A stretch of 64,000 nucleotides of DNA from AE-B3B sp964543295 (lineage in GTDB: Bacteria > Aerophobota > Aerophobia > Aerophobales > AE-B3A). The DNA lies in assembly GCA_964543295.1 (NCBI GenBank), contig CAZIXA010000006.1, positions 1-64,000 on the forward strand, written 5' to 3'. Of the stretch, positions 7,042-15,280 are shown piece by piece. The notes beneath the pieces were generated by a model. It was not told the origin of the DNA. It did not search any database and saw only the letters and a program-made list of their open reading frames with translations. Every line of letters begins with the position of its first letter. The first letter of the stretch is position 1. Made by a program: the position numbers and the translations under genes.

Positions 7042-8449
7042 ATGCAGGACAAAGGATGGGCTTGTAGAGGAGCTGGTAAAGTTGTGCACAAGAGTTGCCG
7101 ATTTAGAAAAGTGGGAATCAGAGAAAAATTACCGGACATTAATCGAGAATGCTAATGAGGTTATCGTTGTAATCCAAGATGGTCTGGTTAAGTTTGTTAA
7201 TTCAAAAGCTACTGATCTTTCAGGTTATTCAAAAGAAGAGATGATCTCCAGACCTTTCACAGAATTTATACATCCGGATGATCAGGAGATGATGAAAGAA
7301 AACTACCTTAGAAGGCTGAAAGGCGAGGAGGTTCCTCATCTTTACTCTTTCAGATTCATTGACAAGGAGGGGAATATAAGGTGGGGGGAGATCAGTGCAG
7401 CTTTAATTGATTGGGAGGGAAAACCCGCAACTTTAAATTTCCTAACTGATATTACTGAACGCAAGAGGGCAGAGGAGGCTCTACAGGAGAGTGAGGAGAA
7501 GTATCGCTCCCTGGTTGAATCTATCGAAGACAGCGTATATTTGGTAGATAGGAATTGCCGGTATCTGTTTATGAATAAAAAATATCTATCAAGGTTTCGC
7601 TTGCCAATAGATAAAGTCATAGGTAGAACGTACGGCGAGTTCCATTCCCAAGAGGCAACGAAAGAGTTTGCAGAGAAAGTGAATGGGGTATTCGAGACTC
7701 ACAGATCATTTTGGTATGAACATAGAAGCCAAAGAGACGGTAGATATTTCCTTCGAACTTTAAGTCCTGTTAAAGAACCAGACAGAAGAACAATAGCGGT
7801 GACTGTGGTTTCAAAAGACATCACCGAGCGCAAGAGGGCCGAGGAGAAACTTCAACGTACTCTTGAGAAACTGCGGAAAGCCTTGGGGGCAACCATCAAG
7901 GCCATGATGTTGACCGTTGAAACGAGAGATGCTTATACCGCAGGCCATCAGCAACGGGTGACCGACCTTACCCGTACTATAGCCAAAGAGATGGGCCTTT
8001 CGGAGTACCAGATTGATGGTATCCGTATGGCTGCGAGCATTCATAATATTGGTAAGATAGGGGTGCCAGCCGAGATTCTCAACAAGCCCGTTCGCTTATC
8101 CAATATCGAATTCAATTTAATTAAGATTCATCCTGTAGTCGGCTACAATATCTTAAAGAAAATTCAATTTCCGTGGCCTGTAGCCAAGATAGTCCTTCAA
8201 CATCATGAAAGAATGAACGGCTCCGGTTATCCCCATGGTCTATCTGGTGAAGACATTCTTCTGGGAGCCCGAATCTTAGGCGTAGCCGATGTGGTTGAGG
8301 CTATGGCCTCTCACCGACCTTATCGGCCAGCTTTTAGTATTGATAAATCCTTGGAAGAAATCTCTCACAATAAGGGGATCCTCTACGATCCTCGAGTAGT
8401 AGATGCTTGCTTGAAACTTTTTAGAGAGAAAAAATTTAAGTTTGAGTAG
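7031..8449 (+). CDS. PAS-PAS-HD-GYP-like response protein, HD changed to HN
   Basis: About 472 residues: two PAS domains (about 35-150 and 155-275) and a C-terminal HD-GYP domain (about 285-460). HD-GYP enzymes hydrolyse cyclic di-GMP. Here the metal-binding HD pair is H338-N339, and the following D of the usual HERMDGSGYP is N; GYP (399-401) is intact. Loss of the HD aspartate suggests a reduced or lost phosphodiesterase activity, perhaps leaving a c-di-GMP sensor. The ATG at 7031 follows GGAGG and overlaps the cyclase stop by 11 bases, so the pair is translationally coupled under the same riboswitch. Confidence 0.88.
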   Translation: MKDKCRTKDGLVEELVKLCTRVADLEKWESEKNYRTLIENANEVIVVIQDGLVKFVNSKATDLSGYSKEEMISRPFTEFIHPDDQEMMKENYLRRLKGEEVPHLYSFRFIDKEGNIRWGEISAALIDWEGKPATLNFLTDITERKRAEEALQESEEKYRSLVESIEDSVYLVDRNCRYLFMNKKYLSRFRLPIDKVIGRTYGEFHSQEATKEFAEKVNGVFETHRSFWYEHRSQRDGRYFLRTLSPVKEPDRRTIAVTVVSKDITERKRAEEKLQRTLEKLRKALGATIKAMMLTVETRDAYTAGHQQRVTDLTRTIAKEMGLSEYQIDGIRMAASIHNIGKIGVPAEILNKPVRLSNIEFNLIKIHPVVGYNILKKIQFPWPVAKIVLQHHERMNGSGYPHGLSGEDILLGARILGVADVVEAMASHRPYRPAFSIDKSLEEISHNKGILYDPRVVDACLKLFREKKFKFE

Positions 8450-8496
8450 AATATAAGCAACTAATTACTCAATACTAGGAAGGGTTGTCGCCTTCT

Positions 8497-8604
8497 ATGT
8501 GGCGAAAATCCAGAAAAAACTTAAAAGAAACCCTAACTTCAATAACTCTGGAGGAACTTGCCGAGCGTCATAAAAAAAGAATTACGAGACTTGGAGCAAA
8601 ATAA
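8497..8604 (+). CDS. Possible 35-residue basic peptide
   Basis: A short open frame (ATG 8497, TAA 8602) encoding a lysine/arginine-rich, helix-prone peptide with an EELAERHKKR segment. AGGAAGGG precedes it by about 12 bases. It lies between the HD-GYP gene and the copper-ATPase remnant. I do not recognise it; it could be a remnant of a longer gene or noise. Confidence 0.25.
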   Translation: MWRKSRKNLKETLTSITLEELAERHKKRITRLGAK

Positions 8605-8645
8605 GGAGGTAGTAGTGCACCCGAGTTTCCTATGAAGGAGGTAGA

Positions 8646-9634
8646 ATGTGGGCAGGAGATTTTAGAATGGCCAGTAAGAAAGTTTATTTACCAATCAAGG
8701 GTATGACCTGTACTTCTTGTGCCCGGACTATTGAGAAAAACCTAAAGAAAAAGAAAGGGGTTCACTCGGCCAATGTTAACTTTGCCTCGGAGAAAGCTTA
8801 TGTAGACCTCGATCCCCAGATAATCAACCATAACGATTTGATTGAGGCAGTTAGAGAATTCGGTTACGATGTGGTCCAGAAAAGCGAGAGGATAACTCTA
8901 GAGATTGGAGGGATGAGTTGTGCTTCCTGTGCTCAGAGGATCGAGAAAGCTTTAAAAAAGCCATGGGCGTGCCGGAGACTCACGTTAATTTTGCTACCGA
9001 GAAGGCATCTATCTCCTATGATTAATCTATGGCTACCGGTGAGTCCATGCCAATATTGAAGAGAGCCGGTGATGAAGTTATTGGAGCTACGGTAAACCAG
9101 CAGGGGTTCTTAAAGGTGAAGGCAACCAAAATAGGAAAGGATACCTTCTTATCTGTAGCGGCAGCTCTCACCTTCATTTCCTGGCTTATCTTTCCTGGTG
9201 TTTTAAAAGTGGTAGGCGTGTGGGCCGGATCTTTTCTTCCCTGGGTTAATCCCACTCTGGGAGTGTTTACCCTGGCTATCTTTGCCACGGTAGCGGTATT
9301 AGTTATTGCCTGTCCCTGTGCCCTGGGACTGGCCACCCCTACTGCTCTTATGGTGGGAAGCGGGATGGGAGCTGAGAACGGTATCCTTATCCGCGAAGGG
9401 GCAGCTATTCAGACCCTTAAAAATGTTCATACGGTCATCTTCGATAAGACCGGAACCATTACTAGGGGAAGGCCGGGGGTAACCGATGTCATACCTGCCA
9501 AGGGATTCAAGGCTGAGGAGGTTCTCCGTCTGGCAGCCAGCGTAGAGATGCGGTCTGAGCATCCATCCATTGCCCCCGTCAACGAGACAGTGGGCGCCTC
9601 GGGTTTAAAACCAACACGGCGCAAGGCCGACTGA
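8646..9634 (+). pseudogene. copA: Copper P-type ATPase (CopA), multiply deleted
   Basis: Once a Cu(+)-exporting P1B ATPase. The first metal-binding domain (GMTCTSC) is complete and the second (GMSCASC) shifts frame in an A-run near 8957; the correct frame continues to an in-frame TAA just before 9028. The sequence then jumps directly to the actuator-domain TGES motif, losing the first membrane helices. Another deletion follows IGKDTFL. The ion-path CPC helix, the phosphorylation motif DKTGT and SEHP remain, but the ATP-binding remainder and the final helices are gone. The open frames at 8646-9059 and 9029-9634 are therefore pieces of one dead gene. A good AGGAGG precedes the original ATG. Confidence 0.9.
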
Positions 9635-9735
9635 GTTATCTCAGAAGGAACATACTGAGTAGACAATCCCCTGAAAGGTACCAGCAGCAACTCCTTTCAT
9701 AGAGAAAATACCTGCCTACCTTCTCGGAGACAAAT

Positions 9736-10260
9736 TCAGCCGCTTCTTGGCAGGCACCATTCCCTTCCGTCTTTTTTGATGAGTCTCTCAGCCTCCTCAG
9801 GACCAAAGCTCCCTGCCCGGTAGTTTGGAAATTCTTTCTTTTTATTTTTGATAATCCTGAGTATAGGATCTACGTAGTTCCAGCTAGCTTTCACACCATC
9901 CCATCTGGGGAATAATGTTTGGTCTCCTAACATTATCTCGTACCCCAGCGTTTCATATGCCTCAGGAGCATTCATGTCAAACTGGTAGGGGTGACATAAT
10001 TCCATCGCAAGGTAATGATCTATTCGGTAAACCTTTTCTTCCTTAAAGATAGAATAAATGCACTTATTCAATTCTCTGGCAGAAGCAAGATTATAGCCAA
10101 GGGGTTTCTCAAAGACTACTCTTTTCCATCCTTCCCTATTCACCAGATTGCTTGATCTTACCATGTCTGTGGCTGATTCAAATAGATTTGGCGGTAAAGC
10201 AAGGTAAAATATTTTGTTACCTTTGCAGTTATATCTCTTGTCGGTCCAGGCCCTTCTTTG
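9736..10260 (-). pseudogene. zwf: Glucose-6-phosphate dehydrogenase, internally deleted
   Basis: The minus strand encodes recognisable pieces of Zwf: GNKIFYLALPP, then RVVFEKP and YRIDHYL (substrate-site region), then an abrupt jump to the C-terminal GDQTLFPRWD, NYRAGSFGP and a terminal DGREW segment. Roughly 250 central residues are missing at the join near 9985, and no start codon precedes the upstream part. The gene is dead. It lies tail to tail with the CopA remnant, so both sides of this stretch have decayed by internal deletion. Confidence 0.85.
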
Positions 10261-10304
10261 GTTAAAGTTTCCCCTGAAGGGGGGGAGTTTCTTTTTCGTT
10301 TTCC

Positions 10305-10353
10305 TTGACTTTTTCTTGGCATGTGTTACTATTTTGAAAATAGTAATACATGC
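10305..10353 (+). promoter_or_regulatory. Promoter with NikR operator for the hyp genes
   Basis: TTGACT (10305-10310), a 16-base spacer and TACTAT (10327-10332) form a promoter whose -10 lies inside a 35-base palindrome (10319-10353, 17-base arms with one mismatch, centre G10336). The half-sites read GTGTTAC-N13-GTAATAC, matching the NikR consensus described for several bacterial lineages. The nikR promoter at 11900 has the same geometry. Nickel-bound NikR should repress here. Confidence 0.85.
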
Positions 10354-10608
10354 AGATGGCGTTTAAAAGTGTTGCGGAGAGGATGTCAGAAGAGATGTGT
10401 GCTCCAATAACTGTAACTACGGGAGGAGCGGTTTGAATATGACAGGAAGTGGCTTAAGAAGACAGAAGATGCAGGACTTAAGGGTGTAGCTGAAGAATTG
10501 AAAAAGATTATTCAACTTTCAGAAGAAATAAATAAATGTATTGAGTCAGCAATTAAAAAATTAAAAATTATGGGTTATGGGAGATCTATATGCATGAATG
10601 GGCGTTAG
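10351..10608 (+). other. Broken small reading frame before hypA
   Basis: A 28-codon frame starting ATG at 10351 stops at TGA near 10437. The neighbouring frame then stays open to 10608 and encodes a helical, charged stretch of about 55 residues (FEYDRKWLKK, AEELKKII). A single frameshift would join them into one protein of about 80 residues, directly downstream of the NikR operator. I do not recognise the product; this could be a decayed small gene or chance. Confidence 0.35.
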
Positions 10609-11000
10609 CAGAAGCGGTAATTTCTACCGCACTTAAGATATCAAAAAAAGAAAATTTCAAAGGAATTACTAAAATTAAAATCAAGATGGGCGAATTACAG
10701 CAAATAGATATAGAGATATTTGAATTTGCTCTAAAAGAAATTATCCAACCTCAAAGACCAATGCTGAGAAAAGCAAAGATAGAGCTCGAAACAGAAAAAG
10801 CTATCTTAAAATGTAGGGTATGTGGACACAAATGGGCTTTTGGTGATGCCATAAAAAGATTAAATGAGGAAGAATCTGAATCAATACATTTCGTTCCCGA
10901 GATCGCCCATGTCTATATCAGATGCCCTAAATGTAAGAGTCCCGATTTTGAAGTTATAAGAGGACGCGGAGTCTGGATAGGCTCTATTGAAGGAAGGTAA
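10590..11000 (+). CDS. hypA: Hydrogenase nickel-insertion protein HypA
   Basis: A 136-residue HypA, the chaperone that delivers nickel to [NiFe]-hydrogenase or other nickel enzymes. The nickel-binding N terminus M1-H2-E3-W4 and the zinc-finger pairs C75-x-x-C78 and C112-x-x-C115 are intact. An insertion between the cysteine pairs makes it longer than E. coli HypA (about 116) and close to the archaeal Thermococcus type. It sits under a NikR-box promoter and only six bases before a Mrp-type ATPase, the archaeal form of HypB. No hydrogenase subunits are encoded in this window. Confidence 0.93.
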   Translation: MHEWALAEAVISTALKISKKENFKGITKIKIKMGELQQIDIEIFEFALKEIIQPQRPMLRKAKIELETEKAILKCRVCGHKWAFGDAIKRLNEEESESIHFVPEIAHVYIRCPKCKSPDFEVIRGRGVWIGSIEGR

Positions 11001-11006
11001 TTAAAG

Positions 11007-11753
11007 ATGGACCCAAGATTAGAGATTATTGATAAAAGATTAAAAAATATAAAGAGATTGATTGCTATTTCGGGTGGAAAAGGTGGGATTGGTAAAAGTT
11101 TGATCGCATCTACTTTGGCATTAACCCTATCAGAGTTGGGTTACAAAGTGGGTCTATTGGATTTAGATTTTAGCGGTCCTTCTGCACACATAGTATTAGG
11201 AACAAGAGGAATTTATCCAAAAGAAGAGAAGGGAATTATCCCACCTAAAATTTACGGCATCAAGTTTATGTCAATTATTTATTATGCTGGTGATGATCCT
11301 TTGCCATTGAGAGGCATTGACGTTTCGAATGCCATAATAGAGTTGTTGGCTATTGCCCGATGGGGTCAATTGGATTTTCTAATCGTTGATATGCCTCCTG
11401 GTATTGGAGATACAGCCCTGGATACAATTCGGTTAATGAAAAAAACTGAATTTCTCGTAGTGACTACCCAGTCAAAAGTAACTTTGGAAACTGTTAAAAA
11501 GGTATTGAAAATTTTGAAAGAATTGAGAGTTCTAATCATAGGTATTATTGAAAATATGAGGATGACAAAGTCTCCATTGGTAAAAAAAGAGTTAAAAACA
11601 TTTAATACATCCTTTTTGGGTGAAATAGAATTCGATAAAGATCTTGAGAATTTAATAGGATATGTAAATAAACTTCTAAAAACCGACTTTGCACAAAATA
11701 TAAAGAAAATTGTTTTGAATGCACCTGAATTCAAATTAAGGAAAGAATTATAA
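11007..11753 (+). CDS. hypB: Mrp/MinD-type ATPase, archaeal-type HypB
   Basis: A 248-residue deviant-Walker ATPase (GGKGGIGKS at 23-31, switch DLDFSGPS, Walker B-like LIVDMPPG). It belongs to the MinD/Mrp group, not the SIMIBI G3E HypB of E. coli. In Thermococcales a Mrp-type ATPase partners HypA and loads it with nickel; the adjacent HypA of archaeal length and the NikR promoter support the same role. Apo-Mrp iron-sulfur carrier function is the alternative, but the context favours HypB. The Mrp CxxC motif was not seen. Confidence 0.8.
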   Translation: MDPRLEIIDKRLKNIKRLIAISGGKGGIGKSLIASTLALTLSELGYKVGLLDLDFSGPSAHIVLGTRGIYPKEEKGIIPPKIYGIKFMSIIYYAGDDPLPLRGIDVSNAIIELLAIARWGQLDFLIVDMPPGIGDTALDTIRLMKKTEFLVVTTQSKVTLETVKKVLKILKELRVLIIGIIENMRMTKSPLVKKELKTFNTSFLGEIEFDKDLENLIGYVNKLLKTDFAQNIKKIVLNAPEFKLRKEL

Positions 11754-11757
11754 ATGT

Positions 11758-11883
11758 CTAATCCCACCTGAAGGCGAAAAACTACTATTGACAGGTATCT
11801 TCGGAGAGCGGGAACTTATCGATGCAAAAATTAAAATGATTAACCTTCTCCACCATAAGATAATTTTGGAGAAAAGAGCATAA
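11758..11883 (+). other. Short open frame between hypB and nikR, unknown
   Basis: Without a start codon, one frame reads about 41 codons to TAA at 11881-11883 and has a coding-like composition (PPEGEKLLLTGIFGERELI, then a helical tail). It may be the C-terminal scrap of a lost gene. I do not recognise it. Confidence 0.2.
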
Positions 11884-11899
11884 AACGCAAAGAGGTTAA

Positions 11900-11945
11900 T
11901 TGACATTTCATTGTTTTGTGTTATCATATTAAAAATAGTAACACA
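11900..11945 (+). promoter_or_regulatory. Promoter with NikR operator for nikR-nikMKLQO
   Basis: TTGACA (11900-11905), a 16-base spacer and TATCAT (11922-11927) place the -10 inside an imperfect palindrome (11917-11945, centre A11931; outer half-sites TGTGTTA and TAACACA). The -10 occupies positions -9 to -4 from the palindrome centre, exactly as in the hypA promoter. This predicts autorepression of nikR and nickel control of the importer. Confidence 0.85.
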
Positions 11946-11967
11946 CATTATGCGGAGGGTGAGTCTA

Positions 11968-12387
11968 ATGGAAGAAATAGTGAGATTTGGGGTCTCCATG
12001 GAGAAAAATCTTTTAGCAAGCTTCGATGAGTTGAACTCCAGGAAAGGATACACTAATAGATCAGAGGCTCTCAGAGATCTCGTCAGAGATCATCTGGTGG
12101 AAGAAGAATGGAGGACAGAGAAAAAAGAGATGACAGGGACAATTACCATCGTTTATAACCACCATTCACGGGGCCTTTCAGATACTCTAACTGATCTCCA
12201 GCACCAATTCCTTAACCTGATAATCTCTACTATGCATGTACATCTGGATGAAGATAATTGCCTCGAGGTTCTGGTAGTTAAAGGAATGGTGGATAAAATT
12301 AAACCTGTCGCTGATAAGCTGATAAGTACCCGTGGAGTAAAGCACGGAAAGCTGACTATGACTACTACGGGGAAAGAATTATCTTAG
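11968..12387 (+). CDS. nikR: Nickel-responsive repressor NikR
   Basis: A 139-residue ribbon-helix-helix regulator with a C-terminal ACT-type nickel domain. The nickel ligands H79, H90, H92 and C98 have the same spacing as H76, H87, H89 and C95 of E. coli NikR. I chose the ATG at 11968, which follows GGAGGG with eight-base spacing; an in-frame ATG at 11950 would sit inside that site. It is the first gene after a NikR palindrome and 20 bases before nikM, so it controls its own operon and probably the hypAB promoter. Confidence 0.95.
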   Translation: MEEIVRFGVSMEKNLLASFDELNSRKGYTNRSEALRDLVRDHLVEEEWRTEKKEMTGTITIVYNHHSRGLSDTLTDLQHQFLNLIISTMHVHLDEDNCLEVLVVKGMVDKIKPVADKLISTRGVKHGKLTMTTTGKELS

Positions 12388-12407
12388 ACATTTTAGGAGG
12401 AAATCTT

Positions 12408-13010
12408 ATGCATATTTCAGATGGTGTTTTATCGGCCCCGGTGTGGATTGGAGGTTATGCCGCTGCTGCCAGTATTATCGCGGCTAGCATGAAGAAAATA
12501 AAGGTGGAAAATATGCCCAAGGTAGCCGTAATGACCTCTGCTTTTTTTGTTGCGTCTCTGATTCATGTCCCTCTTGGCCCCACCAGTGTGCATCTCATCC
12601 TGAACGGTCTGGTAGGAATAATTTTGGGACCGGCTGCTTTTATATCAATTTTTGTTGGTCTCGTTCTGCAAGCTTTTTTATTTCAGCACGGGGGAATCAC
12701 TACCATTGGAATCAATGCCATTATGATGGGGACTCCAGCGCTATTGGCATATAAAATATTCAATCTAAGAAATAAATTTAACTTCAGAGAGAATGAATTC
12801 GTTTTTGGGGCTTTGGCTGGTGGTTCTGGGGTTTTCTTTGGAACAGTTATTCTGGCATTGGCATTGATGACTACGGGGAGTGAATTTGTGGGAGTGGCCA
12901 AATATGCGGCCCTGGCCCATCTGCCCATAATGATCATCGAGGGAATCATGACCGGCTTCATCGCTTCATTTCTGATGAAGGTAAAACCAGAAATTCTAAA
13001 GGGGGGGTGA
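12408..13010 (+). CDS. nikM: ECF nickel transporter substrate-binding membrane protein NikM
   Basis: A 200-residue S component of an energy-coupling-factor metal importer (CbiM/NikM family). It begins MHISDG, the conserved N terminus whose Met1-His2 coordinates the metal in the membrane. About six or seven hydrophobic helices follow. It has no fused NikN; instead separate NikK and NikL genes follow, which is the alternative subunit set of nickel ECF systems. Nickel rather than cobalt is inferred from NikR, HypA and the NikKL partners. Confidence 0.92.
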   Translation: MHISDGVLSAPVWIGGYAAAASIIAASMKKIKVENMPKVAVMTSAFFVASLIHVPLGPTSVHLILNGLVGIILGPAAFISIFVGLVLQAFLFQHGGITTIGINAIMMGTPALLAYKIFNLRNKFNFRENEFVFGALAGGSGVFFGTVILALALMTTGSEFVGVAKYAALAHLPIMIIEGIMTGFIASFLMKVKPEILKGG

Positions 13011-13082
13011 TTGGATGTAGATGATTACACTAACGTTTAATGTATACGTTGAAACACTTCAAATCATAGGGAGGAGGATAAG

Positions 13083-13877
13083 ATGAAAAAAATTAGTGTA
13101 ATGGTGCTGATTATGGTATGCCTGGTTGTTGGGTGGGCAGTAAGCGCAAGTGCTCACTTTGGGGCGCTAATCCCTTCTGACGATATCATCACCCAGGAAG
13201 ATAGTAAAACCATAACGTTAGAAGTAAAGTTCATTCACCCCATGGAAGGTGATTACATGGAGATGGAAAAACCAAAGAAGTTCGGGGTAAGAATTGGCGG
13301 TAAGAATGTGGATTTACTGGGGACTCTCAAGGCAAAGAAAGGAAGAGGGGTTGATCAGACAAAGGATTTTACCTATTGGCAAACGACTTATAAAATCAAG
13401 AGACCCGGCGACTACACGTTTTACGTTGAACCCAAGCCGTACTGGGAGCCGGCGGAGGATTGTTACATTATTCACTATACCAAAGTATGCCTAAACGCAC
13501 TGGGGCTGGAAGAAGGTTGGGATGACGAAATTGGTTTGGAGACGGAGATTGTCCCTCTGACAAGACCATATGGATTGTGGACCGGAAATCTATTCACCGG
13601 AGTGGTGAAGGTCAAAGGAGAACCGGTGCCTTATGCAGAAGTAGAGATAGAGTATTACAATAAAGACGGTACAATAAAACCTCCTGCCGATCCGTATATC
13701 ACTCAGGTAGTTAAGGCCGATAAGAATGGCGTTTTCTCCTATGCTATGCCAAAAGCAGGATGGTGGGCATTTGCCGCCCTGAATGAAGCCCCATGGACAA
13801 TTAAGGGACCTGATGGGGAAGATAAACCCATTGAGATTGGTGCCGTTTATTGGGTAAGAACCAGAGACATCAAATAG
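13083..13877 (+). CDS. nikK: Periplasmic nickel protein NikK (DUF4198)
   Basis: A 264-residue exported protein. A signal peptide (1-24, ending ASA) would leave mature His25-Phe, and an N-terminal His is a plausible metal ligand. The remainder is DUF4198-like beta sandwich: an N-terminal domain with FIHPMEG and a C-terminal carboxypeptidase-regulatory-like domain (VKVKGEPVPYAEVEIEY, ending YWVRTR). Such proteins accompany nickel ECF transporters as extra components. It follows nikM by 72 bases with an excellent GGGAGGAGG site. The interval has a small AACGT/ACGTT inverted repeat of unknown meaning. Confidence 0.83.
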   Translation: MKKISVMVLIMVCLVVGWAVSASAHFGALIPSDDIITQEDSKTITLEVKFIHPMEGDYMEMEKPKKFGVRIGGKNVDLLGTLKAKKGRGVDQTKDFTYWQTTYKIKRPGDYTFYVEPKPYWEPAEDCYIIHYTKVCLNALGLEEGWDDEIGLETEIVPLTRPYGLWTGNLFTGVVKVKGEPVPYAEVEIEYYNKDGTIKPPADPYITQVVKADKNGVFSYAMPKAGWWAFAALNEAPWTIKGPDGEDKPIEIGAVYWVRTRDIK

Positions 13878-13896
13878 GAGGGAAAAAGGAGCTATA

Positions 13897-14538
13897 ATGA
13901 GAAAAGATAATTTAGCCAGAAGAGCTTTTGATTGCCATAAGCTTTTAATCAGTTTCGTCTTCTTAAGTTTGCTGTTGCTAATGACAGCTTCCGTTGTCTT
14001 TGCTCACAAGGTAAATATTTTTGCATATGTGGAAGGCGACACAGTATATACTGAAAGTTATTTCTCTGATGGAACAAAGGTAAAAGATGGGGTAGTGCAA
14101 GTATACGACAGCCAAGGAACCAAATTGCTGGAGGGTAAGACTAATAAAGACGGGGAATTTAATTTTAAGCCTCCCAAGAAAGACGATTTAAAGATAGTCC
14201 TTCTTGCCAGCATGGGCCACAAAAACACATATACCCTCTCGGCAGATGAACTACCCGATGTCATAGCGGCGCAGAAGCCAGAGAAAGCAGAACCCAAAGA
14301 GCCCAAAGTCAAAGAGGTCGCGGAGGTCGATTTAGACCAAATTAAAAGAATCATAGACACATCTCTTGATGAAAAACTAAAGCCGATTATGAGACAACTG
14401 ATCAAGGCGCAGCAGCGCGAAGTATCCTTTACAGAAGTGATAGGTGGGATTGGGTATATCTTCGGCATCATGGGGATCATCTTATATTTTGTTAGCAAGA
14501 AAGAGGTTAAAAAGAAGAATGCATCTACCCGAGATTGA
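13897..14538 (+). CDS. nikL: NikL-type component of the nickel transporter
   Basis: A 213-residue protein with an N-terminal export signal ending VVFA (cleavage would expose H37-K-V-N), a DUF4198/CbiL-like beta domain (HKVNIFAYVEG, YFSDGTKV), a charged Lys/Glu/Pro linker at about 125-150, a helical region and a C-terminal membrane helix at about 183-203. This is the layout of NikL. The signal peptide is preceded by an unusually long polar N region. Its 3' end overlaps nikQ by 20 bases. Confidence 0.83.
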   Translation: MRKDNLARRAFDCHKLLISFVFLSLLLLMTASVVFAHKVNIFAYVEGDTVYTESYFSDGTKVKDGVVQVYDSQGTKLLEGKTNKDGEFNFKPPKKDDLKIVLLASMGHKNTYTLSADELPDVIAAQKPEKAEPKEPKVKEVAEVDLDQIKRIIDTSLDEKLKPIMRQLIKAQQREVSFTEVIGGIGYIFGIMGIILYFVSKKEVKKKNASTRD

Positions 14539-15280
14539 CAAATTCGCCCATCTCAAATCGCCCTTGCATTCGTGGGATCCAAGAGTAAAAATAATCTCCA
14601 TCTCCATCCTAATCCTCTCCATTGTTCTCCTGCAGGATCTCAGAGTGGCTTTTCTTGGACTTGCCTTGGCCATCATTTTGGTCTTTGTGTCCAAAATTCC
14701 TTTCTCTTTTGTCTTCGTTCATCTAAGATGGGTTCTTTTCTTTGTTCTGGCACTTTTTGTCGTTATCTCCCTGACCGTCCCCGGTAACCTTTTAGTGAGA
14801 CTTTCTTTTTTGGGCATCTCCCAAGAGGGGGTCAAGCTCAGTCTTTTAATAAGTTTGAGAGCGATTAGCGCTGCTTTGCTGATATTTCCTATGATAGGGA
14901 CAACAAGGTTCAATTTGACTCTCAAGGCCCTTCAAAAAATAAAGATTCCGGATAAGCTCATTCAACTCCTTATGTTCACCTACCGATACATCTTTCTTTT
15001 CCTGGATGAGGAAAAAAGAATATTTATTGGTGCCAATTCCAGGGGTTGGGTGAGAAAAACAAATCTTTCTAGCCTAAAGACTATAGGAAGCCTGGTGGGG
15101 ATGCTGTTAGTTCATAGTTTTGAGAGAACAGAGCACATCAGGGATGCTATGATCTCCAGAGGCTATAATGGTGAATTAAAGATACTGGACGAATTTTCTC
15201 TTAGCCCTAAAGATTTTATCAAAGCATCACTGATTATCGCTTTCGCCTTGTTATTAAATCTTTCCCGGTGGATGAGATGA
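14519..15280 (+). CDS. nikQ: ECF transporter T component NikQ/CbiQ
   Basis: About 253 residues with five or so membrane helices and the two coupling-helix motifs of T components, ANSRGW and MISRGY, which dock on the ATPase. The ATG at 14519 (MHLPEIDKF) gives the usual CbiQ N terminus and overlaps nikL; the frame is open further upstream without homology. The start of nikO overlaps its end. Confidence 0.9.
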   Translation: MHLPEIDKFAHLKSPLHSWDPRVKIISISILILSIVLLQDLRVAFLGLALAIILVFVSKIPFSFVFVHLRWVLFFVLALFVVISLTVPGNLLVRLSFLGISQEGVKLSLLISLRAISAALLIFPMIGTTRFNLTLKALQKIKIPDKLIQLLMFTYRYIFLFLDEEKRIFIGANSRGWVRKTNLSSLKTIGSLVGMLLVHSFERTEHIRDAMISRGYNGELKILDEFSLSPKDFIKASLIIAFALLLNLSRWMR

